Below, piece after piece: positions 24,673 to 37,884 of a stretch of 64,000 nt of DNA (position 1 is the first letter of the stretch; the number at the start of each line of letters is the position of its first letter). The translations under genes were made by a program, and so were the position numbers. This DNA is from Aphelocoma coerulescens (taxonomy: Eukaryota; Chordata; Aves; Passeriformes; Corvidae), in contig NC_091015.1 in NCBI RefSeq assembly GCF_041296385.1, positions 88,830,004 to 88,894,003 of the forward strand, given 5' to 3'. The notes beneath the pieces were generated by a model. That model searched no databases, was not told the DNA's origin, and saw only the letters and a list, made by a program, of their open reading frames with translations.

Positions 24673-26791
24673 AACATATTAACTGGTATATTGTTAAATG
24701 GAAAGGAAATTTTACATGTTATTCTGCTGTAAAGTAACACAGAATCAGAATAAAGGAATAAATCCTTGCTCTTTTATTGTAGGTCTTTATTTGACAGTTC
24801 TCCAATAACGCAGAGTTCCTAGCTGACCTGTTATGCCATGCACTCATATTATAAAAGACAAATAAGGAACTGCAGCCCCAAGGTTAAATGAAAGTAATTT
24901 CTAGTAAAATATCATATTTATTTAATAAAATGATGGTTATAACCCTATCCTGAATAATATTAATATTTTATGATGTCTAACAGAACATGAAAACTTCTGC
25001 AGTATTAGTGAGAATTTATTTATACATTTAATGTACAAAAATGTTTTTCAATTTAAATTACTCATGTATGATGCTTGAAGAGACTAAGCTGTGTCACCAG
25101 TAATAAATGTGTGACATGATTGTAACGACAAAGTTTTAATATTGTTACAAAAATTAATTGGGTAATGCAACTTGTTTACAGCAGTCCCTGCTGGCAAATG
25201 TTTACTTGTTCAGAAACCACACAAATACTAGCATATTACTTTTGAGGATTTATTTGGAAAATATTTAGTCAATTTTGATGGCATTACTCTGAAAGTAAGA
25301 GACAGTGCAGATGTTTCCTCTTAAGTGAAATACTAAATATTTACCTTCTTTGATTCTCTCAAACTGTATTTTCACACACTAACATAATGAATTAGTTTCA
25401 AGACATGGACAGAATAAAAAATATGAAACTTGTTGAATCAAGAATACCTTTCAGCTTTTGATAGGGGCACCCAGGTGCTCTAGTGATTACAAAGCAAGAT
25501 TCAAAAGATATTTCAGATTGACAGCTTTTTCAGAGGTATCATACACTTTTTGTGTTACATTCCCAGAAAATTTGCCTTCCTACATTTATGACAAAACCTG
25601 ATATTGAATGTCATAGAAAAATAAAAATATGCTTTCTGTAGTATATTTGACATATATGAAAACATAATGCAAAGCCATACTACAATTTCAATTCTATTCT
25701 ATGAAAAGAAATAAAGTCCAAGCCAATTAATTATTTCACCAGGATATCCAATTATGGTGGAAAATTTCTCCATTACTAATTAGAGGAAAATATCTATTTT
25801 TTCCCTTGAAATTTATTGATACAATACATTATTTTGGTTTTTCAACGTAATTCTTACACATGCGAAGTTACATGGTACAGCAGCATTTCTCACTATCTCA
25901 TACAGTGAAACCACCATGCTCATCAGGTATGGTATATAACAAGCCTTTTTTCTTCCTCTGTGCAGCTTGATAAAAGCAACATCATAATAAGCTACATAAA
26001 CATATAATTCTGTTCTATTATCTGCAATTGTGTTGTAGGAACCTTATTACATGTCTTTGTTAATGTGATAAAATATCAGCATTAAACTACAGTTAGAGAG
26101 CAAAAAGTACTGCTTTAAGTATAACCTGAGTTCTCCATTCAACACCATCTTTTTTTTTTTTTTACCAGAGAAGAGAATCAAATGTTTTTAGAGGTGTTTT
26201 TATTTTAGGTTTTAACTTAATCAAATACTTGTGTTTAAATAAAGTAAACATAACCATATGGCTTCTTCAATAGATACTGAGAAATTGTAAAGGTCTTTCA
26301 CTGACTACAGGTCAAAGATAGTGATGGCACTCCCAAGATATAAAACAAAAACCACCAGACACAAGAAGAAGAAGGGGAAAAAAACAAATCAATGTTTTCA
26401 GAAATCCTATAATGTAAAAACTCCCTAGTTGAATTAACTTTTAACACACCTTTAATATTTACTTCTGGAAGGAAAATAGAGGATTAAAGATGAAGTATAC
26501 TGCAAAAAATATATGTGGAATATGACAGGCAACAGCACCAACCTTGAAAATAATGTCACAGTTTGAAGATTTAACAACCTGACTCTAAAGCTGTGAATAA
26601 CTGTGAGATTTATACTTTTCAAATTATTAACTGCTTAAATACAAAAGCTGACATTTCATTCTATGATAGAGTTCCAAAGCATAATTACTAATATAAAATC
26701 TGTTGCACAAAAATTCCATGTCATTTCCTTGAAGAAAAGAATGCCTTAAAATCAAAGTCTTTCTAAATAAACAAGAACCCCATATATAGAA
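24673..26791. other. Unique AT-rich non-coding DNA
   Basis: Contains a 14-T run at 26150-26163; otherwise no element recognised. Confidence 0.5.
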
Positions 26792-27223
26792 GATGGTGAA
26801 GGGCCTTGAGGGGAAGCCATATGAGGTCACTGGGTCTGTTCAGCCTGGAGAAGAGGAGACTGAGGGGAGACCTCATTGCAGTTACAATTTCCTTGTGAGG
26901 GGAAGAGGAGGGTCAGACATTGATCTCTTCTCTGTGGTGCCCAATGACAGGACCTGAGGGTATGGCCTGAAGTTGTGTCAGGGGAGGTTTAGGTTGGATA
27001 TTGGAAAAAGATTCATCACCCAGAGGGTGGTTGGGAATTGGAACAGGTTCCCCAGGGAAGTGGTTACAGCACCAACCTGTCAGAATTCAAGTGTTTGGGC
27101 AATGCTCTTGGGCACATGATGTGACTTTTGGGGATGATCCTGTGAAGGGCCAAGAGTTGGAATTGATGATCCTTGTGAGTTTCTTCCAACTCAGAATATT
27201 CTGTGATTTTGTGATTCTGTGAT
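26792..27223 (+). mobile_element. CR1 LINE, 3' end, best preserved copy in the window
   Basis: About 430 bp that read as a near-continuous CR1 3' end: GGTCTGTTCAGCCTGGAGAA, GGGGAGACCTCATTGCAG, CCCAGAGGGTGG, AGGGAAGTGGTTACAGCACC, GATGATCCTTGTGAG and a terminal ATTCTGTGATTTTGTGATTC octamer run. The first half encodes the C-terminal end of the CR1 ORF2 protein but is interrupted. Its low decay compared with other CR1 pieces here suggests a younger insertion. It is 5'-truncated and immobile. The open frame at 27001-27222 is part of this repeat. Confidence 0.93.
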
Positions 27224-29589
27224 ATTTGAAGGATGCACTGTGAAAAAAATTTTGTTAATAAACCTTGGTAAGGCTCACTATTTATTTATCTAAACTGTGC
27301 TAGAAAAATCTCAGATATACCATTTCAGCAAAAAAGACTAGTTATCAAGGGTCCAAAGAAAGACCAACTTTTCCAGTCATATTAAACGTCCATGTCCAAA
27401 AAACATTTAAGAGCACATACATATCTCCCTACTGATACACGGGTCTGCCAAAGGTGCAACCAGTGAAGCACACAGAACAAAAGATTCAAATAAATCTCAC
27501 AGAAAGAATTGCAAGTAAAAACCATGCTTTAGGATGAATGTGTTTTAACCATAGCCAGACCCTAAGGAAATCTGTTTTAGATTATAAACATTCACATCCT
27601 CATATTTCCTTGTACTTTTTTCCAAAGAGCACTCTGCTGCAATATAAGGGATTCTCAAGTGAGAGTCATATTCTGTTCCCTGGACATGTGAACTGTACTT
27701 TTATTTATCTCTCTTCAAACATAATTTTGAACTATCCCACATGGTTTCTAATACATATCTACATAAACAATGGTTAGAGCTGTGAAAATAGCAAAGCTCA
27801 AAATAGATCTTACCTTTTCCAGCTATCTGAAGTTTCATGACCCATTTGAAACTAGCTCACAAAACTCCTTTTATGGCTGAGAAAAGTATCTCTCAAAGAC
27901 ATTTGATGTCCAGGATAAGTAGAAAAATTCTCTACCTGAAGCTGACATTTCTTCTCCCCTAAGTGAAGATTTAGGCATTTCAATAACTAGTAACTCAATT
28001 TTAGAATATTTGTCAAAATTTTAGGTGAGATGAATGGTAGGCTTTGAAAGTGATGTTAGAGGGTTGATTTTTTTTTTTTAATAACTAAAAAGAAATGGAT
28101 CCTGAATTCATCTTCTCTCTGCTTCACAAGAGAGTCTATCTGTGGAATACTCAATTCACACGTATTTTTGGTTTTTAAATACATTGCAGTTATACCCGAT
28201 GGTCTGCATGTGACTCCAAAACAGGCAAAAGAGACTCATCTTCCACACCTTTGCATTGCAGAATAGTGTCTGTTAAGGTGTTAACTCACTTGAAGAGAAT
28301 GATCCTGGGAAAAGTTTGTGGACCTAAAATTAGGAAATTATATTCTAGCATAATATGTTCCTATTAAAAATTAAATATTAATTATCTTCAGTTGTTTGGT
28401 TCCCAAAAAATTGAGTTCAGATCGAAGTACAACGCTAGAAGAAGCTGCTATAACATATGACAACTGTTGGCAGTGGCATGGTGTTAGATTGTTTTACAAA
28501 ATTTTTTAGTCTGTCAATTTATTTCTGCGTGAACACAAGGCATTGATCAACCAGATTTGACTCACTAATTTCATATTCTTAGAGATCCATAGCAAGCTTC
28601 AACAGGTATCATATCTCATAGCATCAAATTGCACCAATATTGCAGTATGCTTGCTGAACCTCAAGTTTAGATTTTCTTGTCTTTCTGTTTCTTGAACTGA
28701 ATAACATCTTCAGGTAACACGTATTGTTCTGCAATGTATGTTATATTTTGCTTTACATTTTAACTTAAATACAGGTGTCACAAAAAGACCATGGTAATTA
28801 TTTACATCCCCATTAGTGATGACATACACTTAAACATTTTTCTCATGAAGAATGTTTTTCATTAACTATAATTTTTGCATAAAAAGACTAACATCTGTTC
28901 TTTTCTCCTGCAATTTACATAGTTGCATGGCAACTGAGACATGACTGTCCCTCACTGACTATGCTTGGTAAACTATTCAAAAATGATCTCATGCCAAAAA
29001 TTGACTGAAACATTAGCCTTCTGTCACATACAATAGATATTGTTGAGAAAGAATGCTGTCTTTTTCCTGTTGTATTTTCCTCTTAGCTTCACTGCTGTGC
29101 AACTACACACACTGTTCCAACACATAACAGTGACCTCCAGAAAAATCTTCCTTTTAAGGCACCCCTTCTTCTACAAACAGCCAGACCACTAGTCTAAATC
29201 TTTGACTAATGAAAGAATGTTAATTCTGTCTGTTTTTTCAGAAATAATGCATCAACAGGTCCTTACTTATACTGTCATAGAAAATATTTTCCTATACAGC
29301 TGAAAACATAGAGTGCCACAACTAATTAATAGATCATGGTCAGTGCATCAGCTAAATGGCACATAGTCAAACTAGGCTTCTGTTTTTGAAACAGAAGCTG
29401 ATCCCTATATTCTATCAGGTTTTGGAGCCCAGCCGAGTCAGGAGTTGTAACATGGCTTACTCCATTTTGCAGATTGTGAAAATTTACTTGCTCACAGCAC
29501 TTTTATGCTGTATTGACCTATGTAGGCAATTTCAGGGTGAAGAATGGATGAATAATTAATCAAAACATTGGAAAAATGGGACAGGAAGT
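27224..29589. other. Unique AT-rich non-coding DNA
   Basis: No gene or repeat recognised. Short open frames (67-79 codons) have no recognisable product. Confidence 0.5.
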
Positions 29590-30330
29590 TTTTTTCAGTA
29601 AAGGGAGATAACAGTAGCATCTCAGATCACCAAGGGAATCTGTGCAATTCAACATATTGTCAAAAGGGGTGCATAATAAAGTGACAAATTTTGTTATTGA
29701 TGCTAAGCTACTAAAGGTAAATCAGGATCAAGAGAAGAATTTCAAACTTTTTTTCTAATAATTACAGACTAAATTCATTTTAAATAGATGTCAAATGCTG
29801 TCCATTGGATTGTGGTCTTTTGACTGACAGCTCAGATGAAAATTTAGAACTATAATAGATAGATATAAAATATTGGCTCAGTATTCAGAAGCTATCAAAA
29901 AAATAATAATTTTAAAGCCAGAAACTCTTGAGAAAGAAAAAGGAAACAAGGGGATTTATGACACACTATGAATCCATGGTTCAGTAGCATCCTGAATATA
30001 GTGTGCAGTTATGGGTACTGATCCCCTACCTCTGAAAAAGGATTCAAAGGAATTTTTGAAGATGTACAGAGAAAGGATTACAAGAGTGACTTGAAATGGC
30101 TTCTGTGCACTGAACAGTGGAAATGGAAGAACAGATGACTAAAGGAGATATGAAAGAGTTCTTCATGGTCTTGAGGGGCAGTGAAAAAAGTAGAAATCCA
30201 TTTTTCACTGTCAGTTCCAAAAAAAGAATTAGGTGATATCAGATAAAACTAATGGATGGCAGTTACAAACAAAAGTCTTCACATGATGGATAAGTAATCT
30301 GGAAAATAACCAAAGGGGACTGAAGGCAAT
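29590..30330 (+). mobile_element. Ancient CR1 LINE fragment
   Basis: Degenerate CR1 text is readable in order. AAAGTGACAAATTTTGTTATTGATGCTAAGC is a decayed version of the FADDTK region. Near 29990-30060 lies the equivalent of 'vqllwvl..ps'-type text (AGTGTGCAGTTATGGGTACTG). At 30080-30240 is the equivalent of the 'GGDMI..YK' and 3' coding end (AGATATGAAAGAGTTCTTCATGG). Many stops and indels; no octamer tail was identified. It belongs to an old CR1 lineage like the 12.1-kb scrap. Confidence 0.55.
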
Positions 30331-30654
30331 AAATTCTTGTAAGGATTGCAAAAATAATTTGATTTTTTTCTCCAAGGATTTGTTCACTGAGGGCTACTGA
30401 ACACAAGGATACATACTCTGCTATGTATCATATATGTTTACTCTGTTCCTATATGCTTGCCTTGACACGTGTGTTTGGAACACTTAGTGTGGTGAACTGA
30501 ACAGAATCAACTTGGGGACAATTATTTTAATTTATCGCCAATTAGAAATCATCTTCGGTGGTGAGAAGCAATGACAAAGCTCTCCCCTTCTTCCCAGGCT
30601 TGACTTTACCCCTTTAATCCTGACTCCTCTACCTGCTTTCCCAGGGCAAATCAG

Positions 30655-30850
30655 GCTGATGAGGAATGTGGGGCTGTGGTCAGTCTGTAAGAGCTCCTCT
30701 CTGCTGTTCCTTCCTCCTCAAAGTTTTCTCCACCCCAGCATGGGACCTCCTCACAGGCTACGATTCTTCCTGAACCTCTCCAGGCTGGGCTACAGACCTT
30801 CAGTAAAAGACTGGTCCAACTTGAGTCCCCATGGGCTGTAGTTCTTTCAA
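30655..30850 (-). mobile_element. Possible LTR fragment
   Basis: GC-richer DNA with phrases such as CACCCCAGCATGGGACCTCC and CCCCATGGGCTGTAG. These resemble, in reverse orientation, the 'CCATGCTGGAG' repeated phrases of bird ERV LTRs. No ends or target duplication seen. Overlapping open frames on both strands (60-68 codons) are not convincing as genes. Confidence 0.35.
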
Positions 30851-32084
30851 TTTTCAAAATATTTCATGAGTATCTTTCAAGTGTTAAACTGGAAAGGACT
30901 ATGCTTTCTTCTCCAACAGGTCACATTCTCTGTTTTGTAAGGCCAAATGCTTAGTCAGCCAACCTAGATGGTAAGGCTACCCTAAATTATTCATAAAGTA
31001 CTTCAACCAGTACTAAAGAACACAAGCCAGAAAAATTCTGAATGTTTTGCTTATGAAACCAGAAACCACGAGGGTTTTTTTACCACCCCTCAGGTTTGGT
31101 TCCTGTCTGGTTACAGTTTTTACTTTCTTTCATGTTACGAAAAATTTTTATCTTGTTTCTCTACATAGAGATGGCTGGAAATTCAATTGAAAAGATGGAA
31201 AATTATATAAGACTCAATGATAATACTGAAATAACATTAGTATATATTTGTCAATTTGAGGATGGAGGGCCTTAAATCTCTTCTTTCAGGTTGTGGCTTT
31301 TGCAGAACTGCAGGGATAAAAACAGAAATACTTTCTAATCTTTGGTTAGGAGAAGTAAAGAAATGCCTGTATATACATACAACCCACCAATATTAATTAC
31401 GTAGTGTTTAAAAAAATTTTGACTTAATTCCCAGTACAAATGCAAAGCTGAAAGGCCTATAGAGATTTTGAGTTGCTTGCAGTAGCATTTCCCAGTTCCA
31501 TCCTCACTATTAGTATGGGAATAGAATGCAAGGGGTAGGAAACAAAAACGTGGTTACTGAAAAGTGTATCTTGCCATAGATGTGATGGTCTCAATAGGAT
31601 GGTCCCAAGCACTAAATAATTCCATTTCAAAGCTATTAAGTGAGAGTTATCTTTTCTTCTCCATTGATCTTTGCATCTGCACACAATCACATTCAAAAGG
31701 AGTGCCCTGGGCTTCCTCTTCACCTTCTCAGTTCCTGTCTACCATACACAAAATGTTTGGAGAAGAGGGAAGGAAGAAACGCAGCTGACACAGTATAATG
31801 TTTCCTCCTTTGTAACCCCACCAGAGGCTTCCATAACCATGGACTATACCAGTGTTGAGCACAACATCCATAGTTGATCCTGTACTTTTAGTAAGATCAG
31901 CTTAGATATGAGGTGCATATTTCCATGCTGAAGAACTCTCTACCATCTTTTGAGTACACATGGATTAATCTCATCAATTGCTCATCCAGGATTTGATTGA
32001 ACACCCACACACTTTTCCATCAGCTGGAGGAGGAATCCTTTGACTGGGTTTTGACCGAAATCTGAGGCAAATCTCTTTGTTCAC
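30851..32084. other. Non-coding DNA of uncertain origin
   Basis: Moderately complex sequence with overlapping 68-88-codon frames on both strands around 31457-31877. None shows a domain I recognise. Confidence 0.4.
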
Positions 32085-32231
32085 TTATCTGAAGTTGATT
32101 AATTTCATTATTGATTGCTGCAGTTTGTTTACCACAGCTACAATGTCACAGGTTAATTCTACTTGCTGTGGTCTTGACACTGTATCTCCTAAATTATTGA
32201 CTTCTGTGCACGCTACTCTTTCATTTTGTTT
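32085..32231 (-). pseudogene. Possible decayed coding fragment, minus strand
   Basis: On the minus strand a 48-codon stop-free stretch ends at 32085. It has protein-like composition, with TVSRPQQVELTCDIVAVVN and a helix-like NKLQQSIMKLINF. It lacks a start codon and neighbouring frames are broken. It could be part of an old retroelement, or chance. I do not recognise the family. Confidence 0.15.
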
Positions 32232-34924
32232 CTTTACAATAATAAATCTTCAATTTCATTTAAAAATAAACAACACAGAAATGCTTAAGTGATTTAAATG
32301 TCACTCCAAGGGAAAAAGATTACAACTGCAGCAAATCTTTCCCCCATAGTAATGCTACTTTCTAGTATGCTGAGTATCCCATTTGCTTCAAAAGTTATAG
32401 TCTGCTTTACGAAAAAAACAATTTTCTTGATACTTACATGACTATTGTAATAGAAAAGCCTAGTTAAGTCCTTCAAGGTTCTCCCAAGGACCTCCAACCT
32501 GATCAATACTCTGCTATATCTGAATATTTCTTGAGATTCATGAGGATCCCATGGCTGGAATCTTTCTGCTTGTTGTGGGTCCTGTCATAAAGCTTGTTCT
32601 ACTCGAGACCCATGTTGGGGGTAGGCAAACAAACAACTTGGAGCCGATGTCACTAAGCTGAGACAATCCTGCACGAAACAAAGCCAGATTTTCCACTAAA
32701 AATTCCTATTTGTATTTCTATTAAAATGGCAATGAGTGAGTATTTAATCACGCAGTGCTTGATGTAAAGATTATAGATCTGTTGGGCCACAAAACTAACT
32801 ATTCCTTATTTTTAAGTTGTTCTTGAAGCAAAAGATGTTGACAGCAAAGGGAAGTTAAGCTTCTTATTGAGCTTGTAGATAATAGAATGATGCATATATG
32901 TCCTGAATACCATTGCTTTTAAATGCCATTCTGATTTTTTACATTCAGAAAAGTCGTAAGTCTCTACGCATAACTTAAGAAGAAAATTGTGTAAAGACAT
33001 CCCAGGATTTACATTGTCATATCAGTTCAAGAGTCACTACAATGAGCAGTTAAACATCATCTTTGACAGATCCACAGTGTATATGTACAAATGCCTACTT
33101 TCAGAAAGAATCATCATAGTGGAGAATTTTATTACACTCAGTAACAAGCTGCAAAAGTTGCAAAAATTTATGTCTAAATGTTGTAGCTAACACATCGATT
33201 TCACAAGCTGTCAGGAAAGGTCTCTGCTGGAGGTATATTTAAAGTCACACTGAAAAGCAATTTAAGACAGATTATGACTTTTAAAAGTTTAAGAAATTAA
33301 ATAGGACTCTAATTTTTTAAATTAAATGTTTAGATACTAGTAAAAGATTTCACACGCAATTGAATCAAATACATAGATTTCATGTTCAGATTTGTCTTCT
33401 TGGCCTAAAAGGGTCAAGGGCCAGACAAATTAAAAGATCACAGAACATATACAATGTAATCATTTAAGAATAATGAACCAGGCATGTGCTTCTCATGGCA
33501 GCAGGCTTCTCCAGCAGCAGGCCCAAGGGCCCAGAGCTGGGCTGCATCACAGATGGTCCGGAGCACAGGCAGTAAAACCAAGGATCCTCAGCAATGTCTT
33601 AGCAGTCCTGGCCAGGGAGGAGCAAATATATGTTGAATAAAGAGTTTCTGGCACAGCCTCTTCATGCTGAGAACGGCAGTTTTCTGTTATGCAACAGCTT
33701 TTTCCCTAGTTTTCCTAATGGAAAAGCTGGACATGTGAACAATCATTTTCAAAGAGCATGGAATTTTTTGAAGGTGTTCTGGAAGAAACAAGGGGCAATG
33801 GTTCATCCTATGGAGTAATGGAACCAGTTTTTTAAGGATCTGTATAATTATTGAAAAATCTGATTACACTTACAGAGGGACTGAGAAGAAATGAGTTAAT
33901 GCCAGCTGTAAAGAGAATGACCAGTACAGGAGGAAAAAAAGGAAAACCTATATCACTGAGCAAGTTGTATGAGGTAAATAATTAAAGACACTGATTTTCT
34001 TTGAAAAGTGTTCTGAAAGAAATTTAGTCATATCTATCATGTGTTCTGGTTTAGAGGCAAAAGACAAAGTTTTTGAAGACATATAGCAATTGAAAAAGCA
34101 CTATTCCGGGCATTGGCAGACCAGATAAAGTAGGATGAAAGTTATCTTCAAGCTGCTATTTTACGTGCCTCATTAAAAATTAATACACATTGTCTCAGAT
34201 GAATAATTTCCATAAATGTTTACTGTATTTGTGTACTCAAATGGACAGTACCTTCACTCATTTTCTAAGAATATATATTCTGTACTTTCCAGAGGCATGT
34301 TTTCTTGCTAGAAATGTCATCCATTTGGCTACACCAAAGTTATAAACTTAAATTCTACCATGTTAATCCAGCATTGGGGTGACTTTATTAGATATACCAA
34401 CATATAAGTATATAGCAGTTAAAAAAAAATAAAACAAATGTTGTTCTAATATTTTGCGTCCTTTTATTTTGTCCAAAGATTTTAGTTAAGAAAAGATCAT
34501 GTCACCTGCCTTCCAGACCTCTCCATTCCTTCAGTTTAAGTAGAGGCTTCAAATTGTTTTCCTTTTTTTAGAGCTCAAAACTTGCTATGAACTCTTATCT
34601 TCTCAAATGCCTTGAAATCCATTTAACAGTGGATCTGACCCTCTTGGCAGATTTCAGAAAGCAATTTTAGGTATTGGAATGAGAAAGTGAATAGTGTGGA
34701 GTGGGGAACACTGTACCCGTAACACCCGAGGTCTTCTGCAAGGACATAAACCTCTGTATATTATTCTTTCCTAGGCAAAATTTTAGAGGAACAGAATAAA
34801 ATAAATGCATCCTAAAGTTTTTTAATGGCTTTTTTATTAATTTGAGACATGGTAGGGTAGCTTCTGAAAGAAAGAGGCTTAGTATCCCCAAAACCCAGCG
34901 TTTAATATCTCATTTAAATACCTG
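32232..34924. other. Non-coding DNA, no recognised element
   Basis: Includes a short GC-richer stretch at about 33485-33620 that I could not assign. Otherwise AT-rich with no recognised repeat. Confidence 0.45.
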
Positions 34925-35245
34925 GTGTTTCCAGAGTGGTTTTCCAGGGCTATTGAGGTGCTACTGACCCTTTCTGGCCCTGTCTGTCCTGGGCCCAGGG
35001 CATCACTCCACCCCACCCATGATCCAGACCCCGCCTCATCTCAGCCCTTGGAATACAGACACTGTCTGTGGTACCTCTCAGGGCACAGAGGTGGCTCCCT
35101 GGGGCTCTCCTGGGTGGGCAATGGCAGGGCCTGGCAGCCAGGACCTATCCCACGCCCAGCCAGGAGTGGACCCAGCCCTGGCAGAAGAAAGCACAAGGCT
35201 CTGTACTGCCCTGAGAACTCAGGGATCAGGACCTTTCTGTCTTTA
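34925..35245. other. GC-rich block of unknown origin
   Basis: About 320 bp that are clearly GC-rich (roughly 60 percent by eye) inside AT-rich DNA, with sharp edges. It supports overlapping open frames of 116 and 75 codons on the plus strand, both rich in Pro, Gly and Ser as expected from composition. CpG dinucleotides are few, so it is not a typical CpG island. It may be an unrecognised LTR or a processed-transcript fragment. No poly(A) tail, TG...CA ends or target duplication was found. Confidence 0.5.
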
Positions 35246-37644
35246 ATATTTTGGTGTGTGTTAGTGTTAATTTAACTGGACTAATGGAAATTCTGTCTTT
35301 ATTTTCATTGGACTGTTAATATACTAATTTGCTCACAGTAAATTGCTGGCTTCCCATGACAGTAGGGTTCCAGTTTTGTCCACAATAGGGTTCTGAATTT
35401 ATCAAATGCAATTGACTTTCTTTGGCACTCTAATTTTTAAATTTAATGTAAATACACTACTATATTTGAACATAAGTGAATGCAAAGGCTGAGATCCAGT
35501 TAGCCCAGCAGATTACCTAAATGGCATCCAACTTTAGTAACCTTGCATGGTAGTCATTTTAAAGTACCTGTCTAAATGCATATGTAGTGAAAAATTTCTG
35601 GGTTTATTAGGGATTAAATCAAAATAAATTTTTTAAGCCATCTATCTGGCTTTTAAAGGTTTTCTAAATGCAATAAAATTAGCATTCACTAGAACTATAT
35701 TTCCTGAAAAATACTTGAGACATCAGTCAGTTAAGGTACTGAAAAACTGATTTTTTTCCACGATCCATAATTCATAATTCAGTGCAAGAATTTTACTGCA
35801 ATTTCTGTCCTGTTCAAGCTAACATATAAAAACTTAAATATTTCAGGAGTAAACAATTAAAATTTTCAGCACCTTCCGCCTGCACTTGATAATTTATTTT
35901 AATAAGAAAGAAGCCTGCAACATTTGGTCAGCCCTAGAGTGACATCTACAGCTCAGAGAAATGTGCAGGAGAAGCAAAATTTACATCCGCTCATCCAGCT
36001 TTAAATAGGAAACAGGAGTGTACTAATGATGACTGATCTATGAATTTAAGGTATCAAAAAGGAATATATTTTACCACAAAGCATGCTGATGGCCAGGCAG
36101 CAACAGAAATAGCTCAGCCCACCTGTCAATTCAACTCTTTTACCACTAGGTTCCCACATCTACTACTTCTTAATAATTCTAGGATGTTTTAATATTGGAA
36201 TAGGAGGAGAATATCGATCAAGTGTAGCTGTGAAATGATCGGATCTGGAGAATGAAGTGATCAGCTGAAGTAATCTTTTTGGAAAGAAAAAATTGTAGGA
36301 AGGACAGCTTGAGTAGGAATGCAGAAGATTCAGTGCAATTATTAGACAATTAAATTATTGAGACAACAGAACTTTACATGATCCCTGTAGATAAAATTCC
36401 ATCACATGGTGATTGTGCAGTCTAAAATACATGCTTCAATGATAATAAGCAGAACCAAGAATTTTAATGGCAGAAAACAAAGTTCAAATTTTTTGTTCTA
36501 AATGTATGAGACTATTTAAAAGCTGTTTCATCAGATGGATGTGTTTTCAACTCATCAAAATAAGCAAACACCAAGAAATTTAAAAAAAAAAATTAGTAGA
36601 CATTTCTGAAAGAGGAAAACATTAATTATTGACTTTAATACAGAAAGTAAACAAAATAATTCCACCCTATTAATCAGGCCAATGTTATCATTGGCTAATT
36701 TATCTGATGGTGTTTCTGTAACACATATATGACATTTTAACCCTGAAGATTTCTTCAATAGAATAAAATTTAGTCATATGAAATGGATTAGTATGCTGAA
36801 AGTCAGAAGAGCTGTAAAGTTCATTAGAATGGTCATTAGAAGATAAGAAGTGCTGGTTGTAAGACAATTCATTATCTCTTTAGGCACAATAATCAATGAT
36901 AATTAATTGAGAAATTGGAGTCTATTATAGGTCAACTAACTTTGAAATATGATTTCAAATTATATTTTTTGCTAATGTCAGATTGTAAACAGTCAGTGCA
37001 CTACATTACTTACAGAAGACTGGTAATTTCTTTGCATGTTGTTAAAACAGCTGCAGAAAAAATGACCAGGGCTTACCAAAAGACCTCTGTAAGAAAAAAA
37101 TCCATAAATTTTCCTTTTGGAAGTTCCTTTGGCTTGCTTTTCATGTTTTCAATTTTATTAGTCTTTCAGTATCTAGAAATGTAAAATTCTGACTTTTGTG
37201 TACCAATGATATTGTCTATGTGCAAGGATTTGCAGAAGGATTTGGGAAGGAGGAATTAATTTTAAAGGTGCCAGAAAAGATAGGAGGAAGAACAGGGGAA
37301 GTACCACAATAAATAAAACATTTGCAATAGACTTACTGTCCTTGTCAGAGAAGAACAGATGGTTTAAAAAGATTTAAATATTGTGGACATGGCAGGTTTA
37401 TTTTTACAGAACACAAGCCAGAGATAAAGCCAGTGTGAGTGAAGGTGAGATGAAAAAAACTAATTCAGGATAACTATTTTGTGTCATTTTAACAACTTGG
37501 CCTTAAATGTGTGTGTGCCTTATAACTCAGAATAGATAAAGAGCTCACTCACTTAGATGTGTTCTAGTTCAAATTAGCTAGCCTGCTACATCTATCATCT
37601 TTAAAACCAACCAAAAAAAATTCTGTAAGGAAGAAAATATTTCT
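35246..37644. other. Unique AT-rich non-coding DNA
   Basis: No element recognised. The 35.8-36.2-kb part is non-repetitive and might be conserved, but nothing in one sequence can show it. Confidence 0.45.
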
Positions 37645-37884
37645 ATTTTTTCAATGACAATGGAGGCAACAGGTACAAATTGAAATGCAGAAAATTCCAT
37701 TTAAACATAAGAAAAATCATTTTAACTGTGAGGGTGATGAGACACTTTCCCAGTGAGATTGTGGAGTCTCTGACCTTGGAGATACTCAGAACCCGACCAG
37801 ACACAGTCCTGCACGACTTGCTCTAGTTGATCCTGTTTTCAGCAGAGGACCCTTCCAGCCTGACTCTATGACTCTGTGACAGAA
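37645..37884 (+). mobile_element. CR1 LINE, 3' end fragment
   Basis: Reads GGAGGCAACAGGTACAAATTG, then ACTGTGAGGGTGATGAG, GAGATTGTGGAGTCTC, CTTGGAGATACTCAGAACC, CCTTCCAGCCTGACTC and a terminal CTATGACTCTGTGAC octamer pair. This is the last 240 bp of a CR1 in plus orientation, moderately diverged, without coding capacity. Confidence 0.88.

Noticed and set aside
26150..26168. Poly-T followed by ACCAG as a splice acceptor
   Set aside because: T-run of 14 with AG, but no open exon or donor follows; likely a simple A/T run.
34925..35275. 116-codon frame in the GC-rich block as a gene
   Set aside because: No recognised domain, no splice or promoter context; retained only as a composition anomaly.
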